Below, piece by piece: positions 22,958 to 32,778 of a stretch of 64,000 nucleotides of DNA (its first letter is position 1; each line of letters starts with the position of its first letter). The stretch spans positions 214,758-278,757 of the forward strand of contig WNNJ02000588.1 of the NCBI GenBank assembly GCA_012934845.2, written 5' to 3'. The notes under the pieces are model-generated. The model was not told where the DNA came from and did not search any database. It saw only the letters and a program-made list of their open reading frames with translations. The position numbers were made by a program, and so were the translations under genes. The DNA comes from Pomphorhynchus laevis. Lineage: Eukaryota; Acanthocephala; Palaeacanthocephala; Echinorhynchida; Pomphorhynchidae.

Positions 22958-22997
22958 ACGGAAATTTTCAAGTTGTCCACACCTGTCCAAAAATTCG

Positions 22998-24425
22998 ATG
23001 GCGCTCTATCTCTCCTATGTGTCTTCTCCACTAGACTCTTTCGCCACAACACACGGTTTTCGCCTCGGTCTCCTCAACACTAGATCTATTCTCAATAAAT
23101 CTGATCTTATTCTCAACCTATTCACCAAGCAATCCATCGATCTCTTCTGCCTCACCGAATCCTGGCACTCAGATTCCGACGACCTTTCCATTCGCCATCT
23201 GCTCTCTGCCGGTTGCTCCCTAGTCGATTGCTCACTTTTCGTTATTCTAGCCCGATCACTCTAGATCTCGCCATTGTATACCGTCCTGGTTCATCAGCTC
23301 CTACAGCCTTATTTTTTACCGAACTCTCTGACTTCCTTTTCCATTGTTCTTTGTCCTCAATACCTTCACTCGTTCTAGGCGACTTCAACATCCGCCTAAA
23401 CCGCCCCTCTTCCACGGATTCCATCCGGTTCATCAACATTCTATCCAACTACAATTACAAACTAATCTCCACTGCCCCCCCCCACACATATACTTGGTGG
23501 GGCACTCGACATCATCGCTGTCCCCGATCATTTTGCTGCCTACACCTTACTGTCCATCTCTGATTCTGGTATATCCGATTACTTTCTTATCACCCTTGAT
23601 CTCACTCACAACCACACCCCTCCTCACACACCTACAATTCTACGTCGCCCTTGGAGAAATCTTGACCTCTCCCTTCTCCGCTCTGCCTTACTCAAATCGT
23701 CTCTATCATTACCCACAACAACATATTCCTCTCCTCACGATTTCGACTTTCTTTTCGACTCTGAACTCACATCCACTCTCGATATTCTCTTGCCCTTCAA
23801 GTCTCACCCACACCGTCGCTTGAACCGTGACCCATGGTTAGACATCCAATGCCTACTCTCAAAGCGTCGACTCCGCCATGCTTTTCGAGTCTATCACCGC
23901 TCTCTCAGACGTGATTTCCGCTCGATCACTCCGTCTTTCCGTGATTCCTATCTTGCTCTTCGCCGATCTCATCTCAACCTACTACGTACCAAATGCAACT
24001 CCTTCTGGCAGCATAAAATCATCACTTCATTCAACTCTACGACTCTATGGCATACTTTTAACTCAATCCTTGCTCGTTCCTCTTCGCCGTGCAACATCAA
24101 TGCCAATGATTATTCGTCATTTCTCCAGACTAAAGTATCCACGCTGCTCTCTCACACCCCGGTCTCCATCCTATCCCACACTGCTCAGTCTAGCCTCATT
24201 CTTCAGGAACTCTTTCATCTTCTCCCTGTCTCACCTACAGAAGTATCATCTGTCCTCATGTCCTTGACCAACAAAACTTCACCTGCCGATCCCCTGCCTA
24301 CTCACATATTAAAATCTATATGCTCATCGATATCCCCATTTCTCACAACCTTGTTTAACTCGTCCATCCGCAGTCGTATCTTCCCTTCAAACTGGAAATC
24401 CACCATTGTTCGTCCCCTCCTTAAA
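22998..24425 (+). pseudogene. LINE A4 ORF2: endonuclease and RT N-terminus, frame-broken and 3'-truncated
   Basis: Starts at ATG 22,998. Endonuclease motifs: LLNTRSILNKSDL (about 23,069-23,107), LTESWHSD (about 23,152-23,175), then another frame with AIVYRPGSSAPTA and LGDFNIRLNR (23,376-23,405), then a shift at a run of C near 23,475-23,485 before GGALDIIAVPD and SISDSGISDYFLI. The catalytic SDH reads SDY here. The 23,790-24,425 part gives the linker (CNSFWQHKI, the Trp codon that is TGA in A1) and RT N-terminus up to VRPLLKK. Here the copy is joined tail-to-tail to an antisense A 3' end. At least three frame changes; dead. Confidence 0.8.
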
Positions 24426-24800
24426 AAAAGATTTATTTTAACGTGGCAAATGCGTGCCAGCGCACGCTTACATGACCACAACAAAACAAAACTGTAAATC
24501 AGGTGTCGAGAAGGTGTGAACGGAGCAGGTGTTTAAATGTGATAAAGGAGGGGGCGCGGCGCACGTCGAGAGGGTGTTGATTCCAGGCGAGTGAGGCGGC
24601 GACGAGGAAGGATCGGAGACCGTAGTTGTTGGAGTAATTAGGAACGTGGAGTAAGAGGGTATGACAGGAACGCAGCGATAGTGAGGTGGGGCGAGTGTCG
24701 TCTAAGAAAGGAAGGTTGATGAACGATGGGGAGCCGACAGCGATGAGACAAAAGGTAACGAGAAGAAGGCGGAGTTTGATGCGGATGTGGATGGTGGGAC
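24426..24800 (-). mobile_element. LINE A 3' end, antisense, joined to A4
   Basis: Minus strand encodes the ORF2 C-terminus (SFINLPFLDDTRPTSLSLRS, HVPNYSNNYGLRSFLVAASL, ending RSHLLDT and stop near 24,497), parallel to A1 residues 440-535, followed by the A 3' UTR with ATTTGCCACGTTAAAATAAA near 24,450-24,431. The open reading frame of this end is undamaged over about 95 codons, younger-looking than most fragments here. Confidence 0.85.
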
Positions 24801-24884
24801 TTCTCGGTTACTTCTCATTGCGTAATGTGACCGTAGTGGGACGCCCTACACCTACTCGGAACCAGGGGCGGATAGGTTGCCCTT

Positions 24885-25411
24885 TCGCATCCAGTCTCAA
24901 CAGATTGAGTCATTTCCCTTACGGGCATTATCTTTATTTCCCGACGCAAGGCTTCAATCTTTTCCGATTTTTACCTGTTTTAAAGAGGCTAAGAAATGTG
25001 TCGACGAAGCAATTCTTTTCTTGGATCAAGGTTTTTTTAGATTTAGCCACGGTTGTAGGTGGACTTAGAGCCCCATCAATCTGTGAAATACGGTTATTTA
25101 TCAATTCGGTCATCTTATTCATTGATTCTTGGTGATTCGCCTTAATAATCCGTAAGAGGTCTAAGTCGGACATCCTTATGTTATTATTAGCGGAACATGC
25201 ATCGGTGAGCTGGCTGACTTTATCTGAGCTACCAGATGACGTTTCTTGTAACTTTTGGAGGAAGCACATATTCTCGACCAGGCTGGTTAGACATCCCCAC
25301 AGTTAGAACAGTATGGAGATTTTTCGCATTTTTCTGAATGGTCATCCGGAGAGCCACATATCCCGCAAGAGCGGGGAAGAAGACATCCAGAGCTCCAATT
25401 TCTTCGTCTAA
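24885..25411 (-). mobile_element. LINE C ORF1 (gag-like) segment in inverted orientation
   Basis: Minus strand reads CGICGSPDDHSEKC then PYCSNCGD, a CCHC zinc-knuckle pair (about 25,380-25,300), followed by a helical, Lys-rich tail (25,269-24,934) ending KNRKRLKPCVGK. ORF1 of this type binds element RNA. It sits antisense immediately before a sense-strand C 3' end, the layout of a twin-primed (5'-inverted) insertion. Confidence 0.7.
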
Positions 25412-25582
25412 GGGGGGGGCTCAGATCCCGCTGGACCTGAGGCCTTAAAGATTGGTGAAGACCTGAATCGCGACTCGTTAGCTAAATTTTTCATTCCTGT
25501 ATTTTTGATACAAGTTTCTTTTTATTTTATTTTTTAGTTGTTATATAACACTAAGTTTTGTTATTTAAGAAAATCTTTATCT
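25412..25582 (+). mobile_element. LINE C 3' UTR, sense part of 5'-inverted insertion
   Basis: GGCTCAGATCCCGCTGGACC then GAGGCCTTAAAG matches the reverse complement of the C2 3' UTR near 32,365-32,385, and the tail (AAGAAAATCTTTATCTTATC) matches the C 3' terminus. Together with 24,885-25,411 it forms one insertion. Confidence 0.7.
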
Positions 25583-25891
25583 TATCTTATATTGAAAAAT
25601 GACATTTGATGCCCACAATTCATACCCGCAATTAAGTATCGTTATATCATATGAATTAGTATATGAAATTTTGTGAATTAAAGATTCAAAGCTTTTATAA
25701 GACGAATTGATTAAATAATTTAGTTATGAGATAACCCAGTATTTTAATTTGCTTGCGATTTTTAAATATATTTTAGTGCCATATACCACATGTGCGTAAC
25801 ATAAGATAACCATTATAAAATCAAACATTCTATATAAGGCATCATTTATAAAGGCGAAATTCTTAGGGTAAAAATCTTTTGGAAGGTTGTA

Positions 25892-26344
25892 ATGTCGTCG
25901 GTTAAAATAAGCATATATCGTAAAGTCAGCTTTTCATCTGCACACTTCCTTTATTCAAAGCATTTTGATCACACCGCAAATGAGCAAATTTATGGGAGTT
26001 GTAGTCATCGTGCTGGACATGGCCATAACTATAGATTAACTGTAACTTTAGAGGGACCAGTAAATGTAAAAACGGGAATGCTATTTAATTTGAGAGACTT
26101 GGATGCAGCATTGACCAAAGTAATTTCAGATGTTGATCATAAAAACTTGAATGTAGACGTTAAATTTTTCAAGGATCGTGTATCAACTGTTGAAAATTTA
26201 GTTCTCTATATGTTTGCGCGACTCGACGGTATTATTGGGAATCGATTAGTATCAGAGATTAGAATTGAGGAAACTGACACTTTCGGAGCAACTCTTAGAA
26301 GACAGGAATACGATAACTATATGTCGATGGAACATTCTAATTAA
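25892..26344 (+). CDS. 6-pyruvoyl-tetrahydropterin synthase (PTPS/QueD family)
   Basis: Single open frame of 150 residues, the usual length for the family. PTPS converts 7,8-dihydroneopterin triphosphate to 6-pyruvoyl-tetrahydropterin in tetrahydrobiopterin synthesis; bacterial relatives also make queuosine precursors. Visible site residues: zinc ligands His18 (SSAHFLYS) and His43/His45 (GHGHNY), catalytic Cys37 (GSCSHRAGHGH), Asp82-His83 (DVDHKNLN), Glu101 (STVENL) and Glu127 (IEETD). All are present, so the protein could be active. No intron interrupts it, although animal PTPS genes known to me have introns. The segment before GHGHNY is CSHRA, unlike the CNNPN common in animals and closer to some bacterial versions. 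It may be a retrocopy or a transferred gene. It is flanked by two LINE C insertions whose 3' ends face it. Confidence 0.9.
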   Translation: MSSVKISIYRKVSFSSAHFLYSKHFDHTANEQIYGSCSHRAGHGHNYRLTVTLEGPVNVKTGMLFNLRDLDAALTKVISDVDHKNLNVDVKFFKDRVSTVENLVLYMFARLDGIIGNRLVSEIRIEETDTFGATLRRQEYDNYMSMEHSN

Positions 26345-26814
26345 GATATATAACGTTTAGCATATGGAAATAATTTAAAAAAAATCTCAACATTTGAATT
26401 TTCTAATATTGATCTAATTTTACAGGTAACAAATAACTTGTTCCGTGCAATTTAATGAATGTTTAATTATTATGAATTTCCGTTTGAATTATTGAATCAC
26501 AACACGACGTTTAGATGTGAGCTCGATGACGATGAATTTAACGTACCGTGACGGTTAGTATTATTTCCTTTTTGAAATTAAAGTATATTAGTGTAATAAA
26601 CATAACCATGATAAATATAACATTATTATATTTTAATAATTTATTATTTACAAATAATACGATTATATCAATTAATAAATAATATCAAATAAGATAAAAT
26701 TCAGTACACCGTTTCACAAATTAATAATTAAGATTTTCTTAAACAAAATTAGTACAAAGAAAAAAGAAAGAAAAACAGATGTCAGATATTCTTCGTATTT
26801 CGTTCTGTTTAGTC
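26345..26814. other. AT-rich 3' flank of the PTPS gene
   Basis: No further coding signal. No poly(A) tract or family tail directly follows the stop, so a simple processed-retrocopy tail is not visible. The right edge (26,745-26,814) is the tail of an antisense LINE C 3' end. Confidence 0.5.
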
Positions 26815-27015
26815 CTCCAATTTATGGCCTTAGGACGGTGGGAGGACCATGCGGGTCTTTCACCCCTAGAAGATGGCAATCGAGGCGGACTATGCTGAGT
26901 AAACTAGAGACGAAAAGCTTAAGAAACCGTAGTCTTTGCTCAGACGGACGTATTCTAGAAAATAAGACTAATCCAGAGATAGCCCAAGTGCCCCAGAGGC
27001 GCTTAGGCTATCCCA
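26815..27015 (-). mobile_element. LINE C 3' end, sense part of a minus-strand 5'-inverted insertion
   Basis: Matches the C2 3' region at 32,400-32,600 (shared GCGGACTATGCT-like wording and GAAGACTAATCC). On the minus strand it reads toward the tail at about 26,750 (AAGAAAATCTTAATTATTAA). Confidence 0.8.
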
Positions 27016-27830
27016 CCTCACTCTTCTTCATCTCAAGGTTTTTTAACCCTAGTAAAATGCTCATTAAGATCATCCATTCTACACAACTATTCTTGTCCAG
27101 CCCTGTATTGTCTAGTAGTTTCACTTTGTAAGAACGGTAAACGCCTCAGTCTAGCCAATGTCTACATCCGTCCAGGGGAGATTCACAAGAACCGTGACCT
27201 CCTGGATAGGATTATTGATAGCGGCTATGACATGGTACTTGGTGATTTCAACGACAGAACTGGTCGTTGGATTATTGCAGCGCTCTGCAGAGCAAGGAAC
27301 GGTTATCTTATTCACAAGCACAATCCCCCAGCTTTCATTGCACATTAACGAATTCACTCCTCGACTTATTACTGCTCTATGAGAGGTGGTTGTTAAAATC
27401 CTACTGTACAGAGCAGTCGCGTCAACATCTGTCAACCTCCCCTGACTTGATTCACTGGCGGATAGATGTGGATACGCTGCTTAGAAGGAGATTCCAATTG
27501 ATCCAATCAGAGTAGATTCCTTTCAGGCAGCTATCCAACGCTTCCCCCAATTGGTAATAAGAGTCTAACCGAATTTAATTCCTACCTCTATTCGCAAGCT
27601 ACCGCGATACTTTCGACTACCTATAAAAGTCGTATCTACAGTCCCACCCCGGCAAAACTCAAGACCTTCACATATATGTTTCGTCTTCCCAATCACTCTA
27701 CTTCTGCCAGGCAAGTTCTCTCGAACGAATATTGGAGCACTAGATAGAGGTTCCAACTGGGTAAGGATAAGGCTAGCATCGCTTCCCTTAATCCAGCCGT
27801 CTTTTTGATGACTATTTTTTATCATGCATG
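27016..27830 (+). pseudogene. LINE C endonuclease segment, inverted relative to its 3' end
   Basis: Plus strand encodes the endonuclease in more than one frame: LSLANVYIRPGEIHKNRDLL (about 27,150-27,205), MVLGDFNDRTGRW (about 27,233-27,272), then further EN and linker sequence that matches C2 at 34,530-33,800 in reverse. With 26,815-27,015 it makes the order inverted 5' segment, then 3' end, then tail on the minus strand, as twin priming predicts. Confidence 0.75.
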
Positions 27831-27884
27831 CAGCTTTTATCTTATCTATAAGGGTATAGATGGGATTATTTTGATGACTATAAA

Positions 27885-28612
27885 ATAATCATCAAAATTT
27901 CAATGATAAAAATGACTGTACAGGTTTCGGTTCTTTTTAATATTGGCTGACGATCACTCGACTCGTCTGCTTTATTGGCATTTTGATTTAATGAAAGACT
28001 ATTACATGTTGCAAGTTTAATTGAAATCATTTCTGATTTTAAATTAAATCTGTGTTAGTAGGGGAAGGTGCCACCTTCAATTTGAAGAACTACTTATTTT
28101 TAGATTAATTAATAATTACTATTATCAAACTGTCATCTATAGTTTGTTTCCTAATTTTAAGTTAATTAAATTGTGGAGTCATTGGTACAATTTAATGTTT
28201 TTGACACTGCACGCTGCTTTAATCATATCTATAAGCCAACATCAGTACGCTACATTTCAGTACTTGTAGACCTCATCAGCTACTGATCCAATATTTACGT
28301 TTCACGTTTTGATCCTTTTAATTTTGGATGACTATCACTCGACTCGTCTGCTTTCATTTTCAATTAGATTTAATAAAATACGTTCGTCTTACATTTTACA
28401 AATTTAATTGAAATCATTTCTGATTTTAAATTAAATCAGCGTTGGTTGGATGTATTTTGCAAATTTAATTGAAATCATTTCTGATTTCAAATTAAATCAG
28501 CGTTGGTTGGATGTATTTTGCAAATTTAACTGAAATCATTTCTAATTTCAAATTAAATCAGCGTTGGTAGGAGAAGGTGCATCCTTTAAACGCTATCCAT
28601 TTTAATATCGGC
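27885..28612 (-). repeat. Family D repeats, left arm of a large inverted pair
   Basis: The block 27,885-28,480 is almost the exact reverse complement of about 31,425-32,005 (roughly 595 bp). It holds parts of two D monomers plus extra copies of a 61-bp subunit (28,380-28,565) containing the near-palindrome ATTTAATTGAAATCATTTCT. A candidate hammerhead core lies on the minus strand at 28,236-28,289. Confidence 0.85.
28236..28289 (-). ncRNA. Candidate hammerhead ribozyme in D repeat
   Basis: Reverse complement of the motif at 31,603-31,656: CAGTAG, CTGATGA, GGT, loop, ACT, GAAA, a tiny stem III, GTA as cleavage triplet, then CTGATGTTGG. All invariant core positions are present. Stem I adjacent to the core is only about three base pairs. 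Confidence 0.5.
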
Positions 28613-28925
28613 GATATTGGAAGGGGAGGCTAAGAGCATTGTAACGGTAGTTTCCTTTTTCCGACTGACTGTCAGAAGCTGACAGACACTTGTTATGAAT
28701 GAGTTTTGAAGGTTCGTTGAATTGGCCACGGGGAGTTCAGGATATCCGTAGATGAGAAGTCCCTACTCGTTAAACCGCCCCAGGTAGCGATAGATTTGTG
28801 AAGGGAGTGTCTTCATAATTGAGGAGGGCTAGTGATTTCTCCAAAACTTTATCAAGACCTATTTTCTCAATCCAATGCATTATCCTTCAAGCTGACAAAC
28901 TCCTCCTTCTTAAATATTTTCCATC
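28613..28925 (-). mobile_element. LINE C RT fragment inside D repeats
   Basis: Antisense copy of the region corresponding to C2 33,505-33,830 (linker before the RT), heavily mutated. It interrupts the D repeat sequence, which resumes at 28,926. Confidence 0.75.
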
Positions 28926-29045
28926 ATCTGCTTTATTGGCATTTAGATTTAATGAATGACTTTCGTCTTACATTTTGCAAATTTAATTGAAATCATTTCT
29001 AATTTCAAATTAAATCAACGATGGTAGAGGAAAATGCAACTTGGA
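28926..29045 (-). repeat. Family D fragment
   Basis: Minus-strand D sequence (CTGCTTTATTGGCATTT, then the ATTTAATTGAAATCATTTCT hairpin core) following the LINE C insert. Confidence 0.75.
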
Positions 29046-29364
29046 ATATGCTTTTTATCTTGTATGTATGATACCGCTTTACGAAGGGTCGTTAAGAATT
29101 TAATATTTAGAATTTCGAGGTCCATGGCCGATGGATTACCCGACTATAGTGTAAATTTCAGCGGCTTTTCATCGACAAAATGCTAGATGTTTTGATGTTT
29201 TTGCTAAACACTTAATGTAACTTGATGATTAACGCTTAATTGTTTGATCGAATATGCAACATCTTTGCATGTATTACGTAGATTTTCTCAACATCTATCC
29301 ACAGCTGTTGTGAATGCAGGTATCTGTACCAGCCTTCATCTTCTTTCTTTTTCATTGGTTTGGT

Positions 29365-29452
29365 ATTGTTTTTACACTGATCAGTGTAAAAGCACTGATC
29401 AGTGTAAAAGCACTGATTAGTGTACTATTCAGTTTACACTGAATAGTTGCAT
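29365..29452. repeat. Palindromic short tandem repeat
   Basis: TTTTACACTGATCAGTGTAA followed by AA is a perfect 22-base palindrome. Its half GCACTGATCAGTGTAAAA then repeats, with a decayed third unit. Confidence 0.8.
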
Positions 29453-30058
29453 TGTCTCAGGTAGAAGAAGGTTATCTTATATTAACTTAACGTATGGTGA
29501 TGATATACTTATGCTGTTTGCATCTGCTAAATTTTTTTATTTTTATCATGTCTTATGCTAGTGTTGTCCTTAATTCCGTTTCACGTGTAGAGTTTAAAAC
29601 TGCTAGTTGCCTGGATTCTTTTAATGGCTGTTTCGGACGAAGTCAAGACTCTGAAGACCAATAATAACGTAATCCTTATTTGTGATACGAAATCATGAAC
29701 TTTTCAAGTAGGTATAATATTAAAATATAGCTGGCTACGCAAGTGTCCTATAGGTATTAGGTGGCCGGCCAACGTGCCGGCTTTAGATCTATTTTTTAAT
29801 TAACAGCGAGGAGAGACTGATACAATGTGTTCTCCAATCGGACTGGTATCCACAAACTCTACTTAATCTATTTAATCTACTAGCGATAACTTATCCCATT
29901 ATTAGTGGACATTCGTAATTACGCCTATAATATGGATTATATGAAATGTATATAATTTTTAACTGTTTTAAAATTGTTTAAACAAATTACATTTTTAAAA
30001 ATAATTAAAATGCGTAATCACTAAACAATCAACTGAATTAATCCAAAACATCAGCATC

Positions 30059-30433
30059 TTAAAATGGACAAATATTTAAGGTCTCAGTAAATATAGAGTT
30101 AACCATTTGCATAGCGTATTTTTCTAGAATTATGTAGTCATTCGACATATATTCCAAAGAGTTGCTAATAATTTCAGTGGATATGCTATCACTTATTTGA
30201 TTTATCTTTGTTTCATTGTTATCCATTTCGTCAAATGACGCCTCAGTGTGTATGATAATTATCGGAATTAACGGTTCACTTGATTGGCTCCGTTTATTTT
30301 TTATTACGGTCACACACTTATTCTCTTGTGTTTCTACATTGTCGCTGCAACTTTGACTCTGTTCTTTCTTCTTTCGAAAACAATTCAATCTATTATACAA
30401 TTTTGTCCAGTTTAGACCCATATCAGATTTCAC
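30059..30433 (-). CDS. Unrecognised small protein, 124 aa
   Basis: ORF starting MKSDMGLNWTKLYNRLNCFR and ending NSIFTETLNICPF. N-terminal third basic (FRKKKEQSQ), a middle rich in Asn/Glu/Ser with a hydrophobic PLIPIIIIH patch, and a C-terminal amphipathic helix (YIILEKYAMQMVNSIFTETL). The residue mix is less AT-biased than random frames here. I recognise no family. It lies between the two arms of the D inverted pair, so it may be cargo, a host exon, or chance. The amphipathic C-terminal helix loosely resembles PKA-anchoring helices, which is weak evidence. Confidence 0.35.
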   Translation of the reverse strand: MKSDMGLNWTKLYNRLNCFRKKKEQSQSCSDNVETQENKCVTVIKNKRSQSSEPLIPIIIIHTEASFDEMDNNETKINQISDSISTEIISNSLEYMSNDYIILEKYAMQMVNSIFTETLNICPF

Positions 30434-31130
30434 TGTTGTTCATATACTGCTGCTTGATCAGTTTTATTAGTAATTTATATCTTAAATGGCCTGAAAATGA
30501 CCTTTTTATGACATCTAGCTAATTATTGTTTGACTCTTCGTTCTTGCTTTACAGAAGTTATAATATTCGAATCCTCTTGTATCGTTGTTTGTTTTGACTT
30601 TACAAATCAGCACTTCAACTCGTTATCTTTTTCGCTCTGTTAATTAAACAATTCAGTTGAATAAAATTTACGATTTACTGTCATTGTGGATACAAACAAA
30701 AATCAAAGCTTCTATATCAACCTAATCTGCTATTATCTCTAGCGATAATCCCAAAATACTGACTTATACAAACTACAATTGTATCGACTGGTGCATCAAT
30801 TGAGCATCACGCAATTACATGTGCTAGCACATAATATTTTACAGATAACGTTTACTTACTGCATATTGCAACCTCTCATTAGGTTGTACTCAATATATTG
30901 TATGCACTAAAAAACAGAGCTTTAATTCAACCTATTTTTACCTGTTATAACAGCTGTTTAACAGATATATTATTTTGCTACAAGCTTTATTTACTGATAC
31001 AAACAGGAAAGTTTTAACTAATGCGTGGTATTACAAAAATACGTCGGGTAAAAATTATAAGTTAATATTAATTTTAATGTTAGCTTTATTTATATAATTT
31101 ATAGACAAAATAATATAAACATCTTAGACA

Positions 31131-32005
31131 AACGCCCAATGTCATCAAAAATTTTGCAAATTTTATCGGAAGTTGATTTGAATCTGTAGTTGAATCAGTA
31201 TTTAATTAAATCAGTGAATCAGTAGCTGATTAGACCACCATCAAAAATTTCAAGTGTACCAATGACTCCACAATTTAATTAACTTAAAATTAGGAAACAA
31301 ACTATAGATGACAGTTTGATAATAGTAATTATTAATTAATCTAAAAATAAGTAGTTCTTCAAATTGAAGGTGGCACCTTCCCCTACTAACACAGATTTAA
31401 TTTAAAATCAGAAATGATTTCAATTAAATTTGCAAAATACATCCAACCAACGCTGATTTAATTTAAAATCAGAAATGATTTCAATTAAATTTGTAAAATG
31501 TAAGACGAACGTATTTTATTAAATCTAATTGAAAATGAAAGCAGACGAGTCGAGTGATAGTCATCCAAAATTAAAAGGATCAAAACGTGAAACGTAAATA
31601 TTGGATCAGTAGCTGATGAGGTCTACAAGTACTGAAATGTAGCGTACTGATGTTGGCTTATAGATATGATTAAAGCAGCGTGCAGTGTCAAAAACATTAA
31701 ATTGTACCAATGACTCCACAATTTAATTAACTTAAAATTAGGAAACAAACTATAGATGACAGTTTGATAATAGTAATTATTAATTAATCTAAAAATAGGT
31801 AGTTCTTCAAATTGAAGGTGGCACCTTTCCCTACTAACACAGATTTAATTTAAAATCAGAAATGATTTCAATTAAACTTGCAACATGTAATAGTCTTTTA
31901 TTAAATCCAAATGCCAATAAAGCAGACGAGTCGAGTGATCGTCAGCCAATATTAAAAAGAACCGAAACCTGTACAGTCATTTTTATCATTGAAATTTTGA
32001 TGATT
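31131..32005 (+). repeat. Family D tandem monomers, right arm of inverted pair
   Basis: Nearly two tandem D units. The CCAATGACTCCACAATTTAA block occurs at about 31,258 and 31,708, and hammerhead-type sequence at about 31,215 (decayed) and 31,603 (intact core), giving a period near 390 bp plus one extra 61-bp subunit. The conserved box GCAGACGAGTCGAGTGAT lies at 31,540 and 31,922. No coding capacity. Confidence 0.85.
31603..31656 (+). ncRNA. Candidate hammerhead ribozyme in D repeat
   Basis: Core CTGATGA at 31,613-31,619; stem II GGT/ACT (31,620-31,622 with 31,631-31,633) around an 8-base loop; GAAA at 31,634-31,637; a minimal stem III; GTA at 31,644-31,646 as the predicted cleavage triplet; and stem I formed by TAG (31,610-31,612) with CTG (31,647-31,649), possibly extended by ATCAG with CTGAT. 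Small type I hammerheads with tiny stem III are known from retrotransposon and satellite contexts. Activity is inferred, not shown. Confidence 0.55.
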
Positions 32006-32237
32006 ATTTTATTCTGCACGCTGCTTTAATCCTATTTATAAGCCAACATAATTTCAATGATTTTTGCTATAATCATTCGTGATTTTAGCAAAAATAGGTA
32101 ACCATTGAAAAACTATTACCTATTTTTATTTACCAAAAATAGGTAAGTTTTCAAATTGAAGGTAAAACCTTCCTCTACCAATGCTAATTTAATTTGAAAT
32201 CAGGAATGATTTCAAATAAATTTGCAAAATGTAAAAC
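32006..32237 (+). repeat. Family D fragment, target of the LINE C2 insertion
   Basis: Partial D sequence with a 12-bp foldback (AAAAATAGGTAA at 32,090, its complement at 32,116). It ends AAATGTAAAAC, where LINE C2 begins; the D sequence resumes at 35,956 with AAATGTAAGAC. Confidence 0.8.
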
Positions 32238-32778
32238 AATTATAATAAAGATTTTCTTAGTAACAAATAATACATGGTGAAAGAATAAATAAATGTCAGG
32301 TATGTTACAAGAAAATCAAAGGAATTCAATAAGACTGCATGTGTAATTCTTCTTTCATGTTTACGGCCTCAAATCCAGGGGGATTTAAGCTCCCCAACCG
32401 ATCCAACACGCCACCTTCCGACTGAACCACCCGGGGTCTTTGACCCCCCCCTGAAGAATCCAATCGGCGCGGACTATGCTAGGTAAACGAGAGACCAGGA
32501 GCTTAAGAAACATTAGCCTTTACTCAGGTAGATGTTCTCTTGAAAAGAAGACTAATCCCGAGATAGCCCAGGTACCACAAGGGGCGCACCTGGATTTTCC
32601 CTTTCAATGACAGATGCTGAGCCTGTTTCAGGCCCACCTAGCTTTCAGGATACGTTTAAGTCTTTCCAGGTCAGCTTTCGCCGACCAGTTCACCGTAACG
32701 GTGAACCCATGTATTTTACTCGACTCGTAAAGTTAGGGAGGGGCTGTTTAGTCAATATGGAGGAGAGTGTAGAGGGTG

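Larger units (their letters stand above)
29046..31130. other. Interior of the D inverted pair
   Basis: About 2 kb not assigned to any repeat family. It holds a palindromic tandem at about 29,365-29,450, the small frame at 30,059-30,433, and otherwise AT-rich sequence without coding signal. Confidence 0.5.
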
